Shown here: piece by piece, positions 46,301 through 58,300 of the stretch | Numbering within the stretch: position 1 is the stretch's first letter | How the letters are laid out: every line of letters begins with the position of its first letter | Assembly: GCF_023101765.2 (NCBI RefSeq) | Contig: NC_064215.1 | Location: 6,820,001-6,884,000 of the forward strand | Direction: 5' to 3' | DNA: 64,000 nt | DNA from: Spodoptera frugiperda | Lineage: Eukaryota; Arthropoda; Insecta; Lepidoptera; Noctuidae | Program-made: the position numbers and the translations under genes | The notes under the pieces: model-generated | The model's input: the letters and a program-made list of their open reading frames with translations, nothing else | Databases searched by the model: none | Told to the model about the DNA's origin: nothing

Positions 46301-49300
46301 ACATTTATGAATATTTGGGAGAGATCTCTATTCGTATGGATTTCGATGGAGGTATTAAGAGGATTTCATTGACTAGTCTCTGTCAAGATATTTAAAGTTC
46401 TAACATAATTAAGATTAAGTGTTAGTTTTGAATGGAATTTTGAACTACTTAATCCGTATATAAAATCATAATATGGTCATTGCAGTTTTAAAACCAGTTG
46501 AAATGAATAAAGAATCAATCTTAACATAAATGATAAATAAATGATAAATGATATTTATTTCTGTAAATAGGTCATAAAATAACACTTTTACACGTCAATA
46601 TTTCAAATGCCTGCCTCGTTGGTGCAGTGGTCGCAAGTGCGACTGCCGAACAAGGGGTCACGGGTTCGATTCCCGGGTCGGGCAAAGTATTACTGGGCTT
46701 TTTTCGGATTTTCGAAAAATGTTTCGGTAGTAGCACGGAGTCTGGAATTGTGCCCAATATATGGCAATAGGCTCACCCCCTATTACATGGGACTTATAAC
46801 ACAAAATGGTGAAAAGTGGGTGTATAGCGGCATTACGTGCCGTAATGTGCACCTCTGCCTACCCCTTCGGGGATAAAAGGCGTGAAGTTGTGTGTGTGTG
46901 TGTATTTCAAATAGCTAGATGAGGCCGGCATTTCCTATCTGACTACTCTGAGAAGAAATGCCGAAACAAACTCAGAGGTCATAGTCTCTTTTAAAGTCCA
47001 GACAATGAAATAGAGGATAATGTGAGAGAACCGTGCAAGTTGGTTCTGTAGTGGTCTTTAGAGGAAAGAACCACAACAGTATGAGCGGACCTGTTCAGAT
47101 GGCATGTTCATGATATTGGTAGCATAATAACTTATTACAATGTCTAGTATCCTCTTTAGCATTTAGCAAGACTGGTACTTACCTACTTCGAATGCGAGAA
47201 CTAGTTAAAGATAAGACCTAATGAATTTCCTTGGGATTTTCTACAAGAGACATACTAAGCATCTCAAAGATTTAGAGACATTTGTGTCACAGAAACAGCG
47301 AACGGGCGGTAAATTGCAGTAAAACTTACGATCATTCATAAACTACACGGATTTTATATATTAAGTATCTAAAGCATAACGTCATATATATTAAAAATAT
47401 TGTGGCGATACATGACAAGTGATAGATTACAGTAGTCGCACATAGGTGATCGAGGAACTAATCAACGGATGACGTCATAAATCCTACATCACACATAATA
47501 CGAAGTTTACATGCGAATAAATAAGACAATATGGCAACAGGCATGATCACCTCATCTGGTCGAAGAATCCGCCTTTTCTTAGAGACCTTTACTCTTTGTA
47601 TTCTTCAAAGAAAAAAATATAAGACAAGTATAACATACAAGAACAAAACAGATGGCTATATATTACACGTTTACTTATATTTCAAAGGTATAAAAGCGAG
47701 ATAATATTTTACGGTATCACCACTATAAACCCTCAGAATGACCAAATCACTATGTCAAGGATTTAAGTTTATAAAGGTAGAAAGAAAGGTTATAAATTCA
47801 GTTCGGATATATTTCTTATTCGGACCTAAGAATTTACGATGTCGGAACATAATGGAAAGTGGAAAAGGTTCAGTTTATTGAGGCGTAAATCAGTTTTACT
47901 TTGTGAATACCATGTATTTTTCAAGTTGACTGCACTACTACGTTTGAGGATTAGGTCTTACAATAGAGTAGTGATGTGAAATATTTTATGAGATGATAGT
48001 ATCACGTTTGTATAGGAATTCGTATTGTTTATTCAATAAGGTCCATGTTGCAATAGCTTCAAACGTTGTATACAGGAAACATTATACAATGTACGATTGG
48101 CCAAATAATTTAGTACGGTGGTAGGAAAATTTTGATTAATTTAATACAGAGTAAGATAAGCTACTGAACTAGCTAATTGTTGTAAAGATTTGGATTACAT
48201 ATTTAAAGTTTTCTATTTACTACCGTATAACTGTGTCGTGATGAAGAACATTTATTATCATTTCAACGAAGGTTAAAGTTAGTCTAGATATTAGAAATAG
48301 AATATTTTACCACGAAAAATATCATTCAAATACACGATTAAATAAGATTCTATGACCTGTCAGAGTTGAGCCGGTTTATAGAATCACATTTCGTTTCGAT
48401 TCAATACTTTCATAGTCCAGCTAAACCGTAGGATTTATAACAAAAAATTGAAAATGTTTACGTTGAATATTTATTGTTTATTCTATGAAAGTTTTATGTC
48501 AATCATGCTAAACCGTGATGCTTGTGGTATAACAATGTCTGTTATGATAGAGGCTGGCCGGCTACTTTATTTAAATAATGCGTGTATTGGACAAACGTAC
48601 CTATATATTATTAAGGGTTGATGTTTTGTGTATCCAATAACAAACAAGACAGTGCGTGATTACTCCAGAAAATTTGATGCAAAAGAATTTCCTTGGCTAT
48701 TTTTAACTGATTTGAAAAAAGAGAACGTTTTCAATTCAACTTTATAACTTTGAGTCTAAACATATTGATAATACTACCAGGTATCTATTTAAAATAGCTA
48801 ACACGAAACCAGCAAAAGCGTAGTGATCGATGCTCGTACGTTTTCTGAATGAGAAAAGGCCATTACCTAGCTCCATGGTAATAATGAAAATTGTATCCCT
48901 TAAACAGTGAAAATGAACAACCCATTTTTTGTCAGTAAAATAAAATGAATAAAGCCCAAAAAATAAGAATATTTTTAATTCCAATACATTCCGAGACCCC
49001 AACAAAAATAATGAACGATAAACCGAAACATGGACCCATCTCAACAAGCCGTTCAGAAAATAATTACCGCACCCAGAGCTGTCCGCATACGACACAATTT
49101 TCCCGGAAAAAGACACGGGATACGAGTAATATTCTCGGACAAGAAAATAGCAATTACGCACTACTTTTGTATTAGCGAATAAAACCTTACATCCAGCCAT
49201 TTAGTCCGGCGATGTGGCAAGGCAATAACGTACCAGTAATCCCGGGATTTCAGGATTCACTAGGAAGTATTATTGTGTACTTTGCCATTGCAATACCAGC

Positions 49301-52300
49301 CCGGACTAAATTAACAAGCGGAATGCAATATATTGTCCGGGATTTGTTGCCGGGATTATAGGCTTCCTTTTAGATGTCCTTTTTTGACGCTGATTAAAAG
49401 AAACTTGTGAGTTTTAGAGCTAGTTTCCTCGGTTATGGACATTTTGTTGTTATGGAATTTTTAGTTTGTTTCCTCTAGACAAGAAAAATATCCATCATAA
49501 TTATTTCATTTCGAGCAACGTTCTTTATTCGGATTCTATGTTCAATGCTTAGAAAATTTTAAAGGAACTTGCCATTTTTCTTGGTGTTCATTTATGTTTT
49601 ACTATTTTATTACTCCGTGTCAGTAATCATTACGGATTTTGGATTTAGTTTCATGTGCATTTTTATATTGTATAATTTTTGACACGTCTAACGAAGCCTT
49701 ATTGGCGCCCAACAGGGACTATAATTACCATCCCTAAAAATTCCTATTTTCACAGGTGATAGCACGCACCCCCACCGGTAGTGTCGGTGACGAGCTCCAC
49801 CATAGCGGGTGGAACGTTTGCTCCAGTTGCTATGACGACCCTTCACTCAAAAGGGACCTCCTTATTCTGCCTGCTTTGAAGTCCGCGAAGGTTTTTATCG
49901 TTGATGTCGGCACGGATCCTCGGAAACCGAAGATGCATAAAGTAAGTTCTTTTGTTGTTTGCTATAGTTTTTATACATTACATATCAGCATTTGAAACAA
50001 AGATCTTACTTTTTTTCACTAATAGAATATGAGTGTGAGTAATGAGTCAGGTTACATGTAGATCAAACCTTTTGAAAATAACAACACACTCATTACACAT
50101 CATCATAATGAGTATGTTGATCTATGGGGATACTACGGGACTACTAGAATACCAGCGCAAGGCCCTGTCTTGCACATGCTGAACTGGTCCCATTTTACTG
50201 TAAAATTGGGACATTTTTATAAAACTAGTGGTCGCCTAGAGGTCGAAATTCGACCATATACGATTTAATTTACAATACCACTTAACATACGTCCAAGGAT
50301 AATTTTTATTTAACGAATTGCTATTAGTTTTGTAAAATTCACATTAATATATTCCGGCGCATCATGAACAGGAAAACTCTATTCATATGAGACGTGAGAA
50401 TATCATCGCAATGACGTTTTGTCAAATATGTCTGTCGATTTTGACGTTTTGTCAAATACTATGCATGGTAGTGTGTGTAATGTTTTATTTATTGATTTAA
50501 TGTACTTTATAAGCATTATTTTTGAAAAATATTAGCGTTCTGTACTTCTCCTACACATAAACTATAAGTATACCAAATTGTATGCTCCTAGTCCGCGCAA
50601 TATTCGTAAAAAGGGGTCCATGAATATATAGATCACATGTATTAACAAATATTTGTGTCAACTATACATGGCTCTTGTTTATTTAGTGTATGAAATAAAT
50701 GTTTTTCTTTCTTAAAACCTAACCTAGCTTAATTTCCTGAATTCACCCCTAAAGTCGGTTTTGCTAAAATTTCTCCTACGCCAGTACCCTAACAAAAGTA
50801 GCGAATTTAGTTTCGTGCAAACTTAGTTTACTTTCATCTTCATACACCGTTATGACCCTAATTGCGTTGATTGGTGCTTCAGTTGCCTCGGAAAGATTAT
50901 TAACCAAGTACTTTATATTCTTTGAAGAGCTTCACAAATATAGCCCCTATGAACTATCTTTGCACTGCTGTTTAAAAATGTAGTGAAGATTAGATAGGTA
51001 ACATTTCAGTTATTTGTCTAATTTCTATATGTAGTATTTGCCTATAGCAGTCTTAATACAATCATTGTTTATTTTCATAATACAAATTATTCATAACCAG
51101 CTCTTGCCAGCGGCTTCACCCGCGTTTCCGTGAAATAAAAAGTATCCTATGTGTTATTCCAGAGCCCTGTTTCAAATTTAACAACAAACATACACACAGA
51201 CATAAACTCACAAACTTTTAATTTATAATATTAGTAAATGGATGGATAGTAAGATTGGGATTGGTTTTCTTGAACGATCATAGCTTAAGGTGATCAAGCT
51301 ATCTATCAATAAATCAATAAGGATCTGCAAATTGGTTCTCAGCAAGATTCCTAAACGTTTATCTATCGTAATTTAAATTCTCACACGTAGCACTTATCCC
51401 TGTTTTTTTCTAAATTGTTTGTTAGATTTATGGTCCAATTTTACGATCGGCTTGGCTACCAAGCGCCCGTCCAAGATTGAACACTAAACAATTTGTTTTG
51501 GTCCTTAAAAATGCAGTTGTGGTCCGTGAGAAGTTCCCGACTTTGTACGTGGGATAGGAGCCATAAAACTGATTTTTATATCAACAAGATCTCGGGAAGT
51601 TTTTTAATTCTTTGCATTTTATGTTTGGAATTTTCCAAAGCAACTACAACTTTACTGCGAGAGCATAAAAACGGGAACAAACGGCTGCTCCCCGAAGTAA
51701 ATTTGTTGTTTTAAGCTGACTGTAGAACGCGAATCAATTTATTGGCAGAAATTGAATAAGGAAAAGGAGGCTCAATCCGACTGATTGAATTTGTTTGATT
51801 TTCTTAAGTGGTCATAAATGAACAGAATCGTGTGGAACTTAAATCAGCTGAGAGGGTGTTGATTCCCTTTTATGTCCTATGGTTTAGGATATCGTGTGTG
51901 TGTAGTAAAAGTGATTTTTTACATAGGAATAACAAACTGTTTCATTATGTATATATAGAGTTAGTTATTAGTAGAGTTATTAAGTTCACATTTTCTGTTT
52001 TTTTTTTTCTGGAAATTGAACGAAATAATTGAACAAGAACAATGGAACGAGAAATTTAAAAAGAGAATTGTGTCAAAAAGAGTTTTAATATTATGAAATC
52101 CAAAGCATAATTACCCATCCACAAACCAATAAATTACACAAACAACAACTCGTAAACGCTAAAATGAATCTTTTATGAAAATACAAACTCAAAATAAAAA
52201 CAAGCTTTAGCTAAAGTAAACGCAATCTAAACTTATTTTCTTTGGCGTATATTTAACTTTGTAGAAAATAAAACGCTTCAGTACATTATTGAAATGCAAT

Positions 52301-55300
52301 TTTATTTAATACAACCCTGCTTAGAGCAAGCGTTGTATAAATAAGAACGGCAATTTCTTCATAAATTGCATATTACATAAACATTCTGCCTTCAAAGGGA
52401 TTCTCAAATACCATACATAATGTACCGACGTTATTTTGTTTTACCAAAATATGGAGTCAATATTTTATTTTCTTGGAACTCGGTAAATAAATTAATATTG
52501 CTATTTGAAGCCAGTGAAGCTTAGGGAGTGTGCTTGTAAAAATTGGGAGGATAGAACAGGCTTGTTTGAAGATTGAATTTCCGATAAAAAGTTTATAAGT
52601 CTGATCTCAACTGTGTTATATTTTGTGGTAAGGGTTCTCCTATTTATGAAGAGGTTTTATAAGATCATTAATTTTGGAGCGAGTACAGTTTCTGAAAGTT
52701 AACGTTGTCTTCATTTTGTTTTTATTAAAGCTGGTGTAGTAGTTTGTAACTCTTTACATTCGCCTCTTGTAAGTTTTAGGTAACTGTGTATGTGTTTAGG
52801 TACTATTACATACATATACAATTTTATATGTGCTATTTAGTTCAGTATATTAATACTTTTAGGAGTTGTAAACATTTTATTTATCTTACACTAGCTTACG
52901 TGTTATATCAGACTATAATCTTACCTTGTTCCAATTTTCATCCCGATCCGTTCAGCCATTTTGGACGTGATTGATTAACAAACACACAAATTTGTAGTTT
53001 TAAGATAGTAAGAAGTAAGATTTTTGAAACTATAATGTAAGCTTACTAATAAACTAACACACAATTACAACTCGGTACATTTAATTCTATAACTGTCAGA
53101 CAATTTCCAGAACTATTTTCCCCCAAATATTCTTTAATCATTATTGATGTTGGCTTCCCCATACCCTTAATCATTGCCCACATAGTTTGATGGCGAAATT
53201 TTCCCAACTAGCTCGCTCGCAAACTCATCCAGTTTCTGTCGTTAAACTTGCGACATTCCGACTCGGGGCAGACAGTTCGCGAACTCATTATATTGGCTGT
53301 TAGACCTTTGCTTGTCCTTTTCACACATAATACTTTGTAGTCAGAATTTAGGAACGATATGTAGTAGAAATAAACGTAAGAATTCCAAGGATAAACTGAA
53401 ACTGTTTAAGCGTTAAGACTTTAAGTAGTGTGCTTAGAATTGGAGAACAAATTTATGCATAAAGTCTTTATTGCTCTCTCCAAACAACTTGAAACGCTTA
53501 GACAACATAATCCCTATAAATTGTTGCGAAATATTTTCTAATATATTTACGAAATTTTGAAATGTTCAACGAGAACACCTAGAGGTACTTTACCTAAAGG
53601 TGTACTCCGAAAAAGCCAACTTAAATGTAAATCCCTTACTATCGGCGAAACTGCTAAAGAGCTCATTCTCTCAGCTCCCTTATATAGAGGGCTCATAGCG
53701 AAAATCTCATTACCAGGTAATCGACGGCTCGGTGATGAGGTCATTCAACTGCAGTTACCCGCACACGACGCACTGCCTGGCAACCGGCGAAATCATGATT
53801 TCGACGATGGGAGATAAAGACGAAAACGGAAAAGGGGATTTTGTGCTCATCGATTCGAAGACTTTAGAAATGAAAGGTGAATTGTGATCGCATCTGTACA
53901 CACAATTGATACAAGGCAAGGGGGAGACAAGTTTGTCGTCGTATGGAAAGATAAAACGTTAAATCTTTTTCAGGATCTTGGACGAAAGGAAATAAGTTGG
54001 CTAAGTTCGGATACGATTTTTGGTACCAGCCATATCATGATGTGATGTTTTCTACCGAGTGGGGCACACCTAAAAGATTTAAGACGTAAGTTGAATAGTT
54101 GTCAAATGCTCATTTATGTTATCTTTATAATTTTAATGTTAATAGCTATTATCGAAATATTTATAACAAGAGTACTCTTGTTCTCCTTGTTTGATTAGTC
54201 ACAATAGTGACTATCATAGAAAAACAATCCTGAAACAAATTCATAATTAAATTCTATCGCGATAAATTCAATTTGGTAATATTACCAAATTAAATATTGA
54301 ACCAGTCATCAAAATGTTTATTAGATTAACAACGCTAGGCACTTGAAAACCTATTATGTTTACGCACAACTAAACCTTTATAGGCCATTCCAACAAATAC
54401 GTTGTTAGAGAGAACACTTCTAAAGTTATTCATTGGAATATAATCCTTTCGTTTATGAAACAGAGCACAAGTTATTATAGCAACATCTAAAACATTATTT
54501 AATATTTCATTCAGATCTCCTTTGTTACTTATCTCATCTTAGGTCACCTTAAACCGTTTTAATGTTTCTTATTTTTTACTTAAATTATAATCTTAGTCTT
54601 TATTTTAATGAAACAGTTATATTTTTTTATCTTATTCTTTAGAATTTCGTCTTGAAATGAGAATACTAGAAAAAGAAAAAGTAATTCTAGTAAACTGTGA
54701 TTACGTAGCTAAACAAAATTTCCTAGAAAACCTAAATTGGTGGTTTAGGAAGGCTAAACTACAAAAATTTTATGTAATAGTTTTATAGACGAACTTTTGT
54801 TCAAAAATAAAGTGAACTCTCTCATCCCCAGTGGATTCCACCCCGAAGATACTGTAGACAAGGATCACTACGGTACATCGTTGAATATTTATAAATGGTC
54901 AACGCGCGAGCTACAGCAAGTTATAGATCTTGGCCCGGAAGGCTGCGCTCCCCTTGAGATCAGATTTCTCCATGATCCCAAAGCCGCACAGGGATTTGTT
55001 GGGTGTGCGCTACACGCCAACGTTTACAGGTATGAGATTTGCACGGATTTTTGTTATACCTTTGTAAAACTTCAAAGAACACTTACTGTAGATTCCATTT
55101 CGATAAAAACTATTATGGAAAACACACCCTTATACCTTTATTTTCTAGCTTTTTTGTCGGTTCCAAAATAAAAGGTTTAACAAATTGAAATGGAAATTTT
55201 GTCTATTTTTTTTCTTTGCTACAAGAAGGGTGTAATTTAATGCTGCCCAGAAACTGCTTTGCTAAAGTAAATTGATGAAAGACGCAGGCCGAAGGAAACG

Positions 55301-58300
55301 CGAAACATCCTGAATATTCCGTTGCTATTTGCTACTAAAAGGAATAACTGAGTAAAAGCTTTCAATTAACTTTATTTAGGTTCTACAAAATATCAGATGG
55401 AACGTGGAAAGCCGATAAAGTCATCGACATACCAGCGAAAAAAGTTTCTAAAGATGGCGTTGAGTCCGAGATTAACGGTAACTTTTCTACTTTTCTTTTA
55501 TTTTTCTGTAGTGATCCAACATTTCCTTTCGTTTGGATATTTTATTTAGCTTCAAAGAATTTCAAACGTAAATACACGATTCTTGCATGTTTTATTTTTA
55601 TCCTTTTCACCTATCTTAATATTTTGTTCATAAAAGATTGTCGATTTTGCATTTCGTTCACTTCAAATCGTTGCGTTAAAATTTTATGTTATGTGTGCAT
55701 GTCTAAAATTTCTGAGTTTTATGTCGTTGTAGTTTAGTGCATAGTGCAGTTTTAGTACATTACTTATCGTAAATGTGTAATTGTGTATGCTTAGTTCACG
55801 TAAAAAAAGCACAAGTCAAGAGACGTTTTGATATACCTGATAGGTTTATACGCTTGAAAAAATTAACCACTAATCTATAGCTCATAAGAAAACTAAATCT
55901 ATAGTTACCACATGTATAAAATTTATTTTTAGGTTTATTAGGAGACATTCTTATATCTCTGGATGACAAATATTTGTACACATCCAGTTGGTTACATGGA
56001 GAACTGAGACAGTATGATATAACTAACCCTGAACATCCAAAACTGACTGGAAAGGTAAACCTCGGAGGTATTATAGCCGCAGACCCAGAAACAAAACTGA
56101 TTGAAGACCGAGAATCGAAGGTGAGAAATACCTTTTTTTCCAGTAATAGTTCAAATTAATGCTTCATGACTTAACAGAATTACATTTTCGCATCGTCATT
56201 CCTTTCATTTGGAGTTTTTACTCTGTGATATTTGCTAAATTACTTTTCAACGCTCGATCCATTTGTGTAATGTTTCAGTGTGGTAATGTTCAATGTGATT
56301 ATCGTCACTTCACTCGTTTATTTTATTGCTTCAAAGGAAAATAGTTCAGCTCTTATTTTTTTTTTTAAGTCTATTGTTTAAATGTGTTGTGAGCATTATC
56401 ATTATCATACATTTTATCTGTGTTGTTGTTTTTGTTGACATATTATTTTGTTTTATCTCATTGCATGTATGCTTATGTATCGAGCAATTTTAGATCAATT
56501 ACTGTAAAGAATTCATTATTATTTTTAACTACAATTTAAGTTATTTTGCAATACATGTGTAATAATTGTTTTTCATCACCAGACCGTCGTCCAACCTGAA
56601 CCACTGAAAGTAAAGGGAAAGATATTGCATGGTTCTTGTCAAATGATTCAGCTTTCACTTGACGGAAAACGACTGTATGCTTCATCGTCCCTATTTTCTC
56701 CGTGGGACAAACAGTTTTACCCCAACATGGCAAAAGAGGTAAAATCTCATAGATATTTGTATTAGTAGATCTTTTGACATTCGAATTAATAAGAGAATTA
56801 CTAAAACATATTTCAAATGTTTGTTCTAGAATGTCCCTTGCTCCCTTTTACATCAAGTGTAGCAAATTCTAAACAACCTAAACAAAAATGAAAATCGTCC
56901 AGATTCTAACAACGAAATTCTTTACCGCACAACAGCGACGCCCAAAAATGTAGCACAGGAGACTTTATTAAAAGTCACACTGCAAACTATGTGAAGTTTG
57001 TAGACAAAGTATTTTATTGGGTTACGTCGACATTCACCCTTGCAGACCGCAATAAACAGCTCTTATCCTTATATCAAAATCCTTCGACCCCGTCTTATTT
57101 ACGTTCCGCCCTTTATGCAGTACAAAGTTATTTTTTGTAAGATACATTCTGTGAGATATACATCACCTGGGATCCTTGAATTATTCATGAGTAACGTGCC
57201 ATATTTTGTCAAACAAATAACTGACAGCCGCTGTAATTTTAAAACCAAGTTATGAAAACTCTCGTGTTTCGTGTTCGCTTGTATTCTTTTTTTTATTTGC
57301 AATGGAAAATAATAGCTTAATTACGATTGTGTTTTAAAATAAAATGTATTGTTTGTATGTAGCAAATATTATGTAAACAATTGACTGCACGGTTAATGCG
57401 GTGGCTGGGCAACTGGCTGCCGTGCAACGTGTAGCGGGTTCGATTCCCGCACTGAGCAACTCTCTATGTAATCCACAAATTGATTCCACGACACAGGAAA
57501 TAATCTTAATGTGGGGCAACGCTTTAAAAAAGAAATCGGCAATTTCTGTTTACACATACATCCATATAGTATTGAAACAAAAGTGCATTCCATGAAATCT
57601 CTATTAGAACAAAACACGTGACCCAAAAATAAAACTGTGGCAACTAAACGGCACGGTACGGATCCGAAAATGATTTTTCTTGGTACCGCAAAATTCAAAT
57701 ACATTTGTATTGTATCGCCAGGGTGGGTGGATAGTAAAGTTGGACGTGGACACGGTGAATGGAGGCATGAAGTTGGATCCGGACTTCCTCGTTCACTTCG
57801 GGAACGAACCGGACGGGCCGGTCCTGCCACATGAAATGAGGTACGAACTTTTTAACGTTCAAACCTGTATGAAATTTGTATCAATGGGAATAGTGTTATT
57901 TTTATTCACCTTTTATTTATGCTGTTGTTCCGTGTTTTAGTGTGTGTTATTTGATATTGTTTGTTTACGTGTATTGTAAATGGAGAGATTTAGGATATTG
58001 AATCTGTACATACATAAACTTTTTGTAAAATAAAAGGTTGCATGAAGATATATTATAAAATATATTTTACAACTTTTTTACATGGATATTTTACTGTATT
58101 GTAAAATATATTTTTTTTAAACTGACATGGTCACTAATACTAGAATTGGAACTTAAAACGGGATATTTATCAGTTTATCCGTGATCATGGCGCTTGCAAC
58201 AGTGCCGAAATATCGAAAACTCTTAAAAATTGAAAAACATGGTAAATATTCCGCTTTAAGTTCCAATTCTAGTAAAATATTTTGATATTAAAACATCTAT

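Noticed and set aside
46611..46683. Apparent tRNA gene with good A and B boxes
   Set aside because: It is continuous with a repeated tRNA-unrelated body ending in (TG)n and is bracketed by 10-bp target duplications, so it is the head of a SINE.
48742..49200. 152-aa minus-strand ORF
   Set aside because: Inside SELENBP1 intron 2, no recognisable domain, start or splice context; AT-rich composition makes chance open frames likely.
53557..53817. 86-aa + ORF overlapping SELENBP1 exon 4
   Set aside because: Different phase from the verified exon; no motif of its own.
53757..53876. Alternative exon 4 start after the ctgcag at about 53756
   Set aside because: Using it would break the phase with exon 3 and delete the VID...SYP residues that align with the family.
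54797..55171. 124-aa ORF starting before SELENBP1 exon 6
   Set aside because: The middle is the true exon (54832-55029), but the start and end are intron read-through.
57384..57460. Apparent tRNA gene
   Set aside because: Same head-plus-body structure as the element at 13115-13299; a SINE head rather than a functional tRNA.
57393..57830. 145-aa minus-strand ORF
   Set aside because: Runs antisense through a SINE, an intron and SELENBP1 exon 10; a shadow of the real exon.
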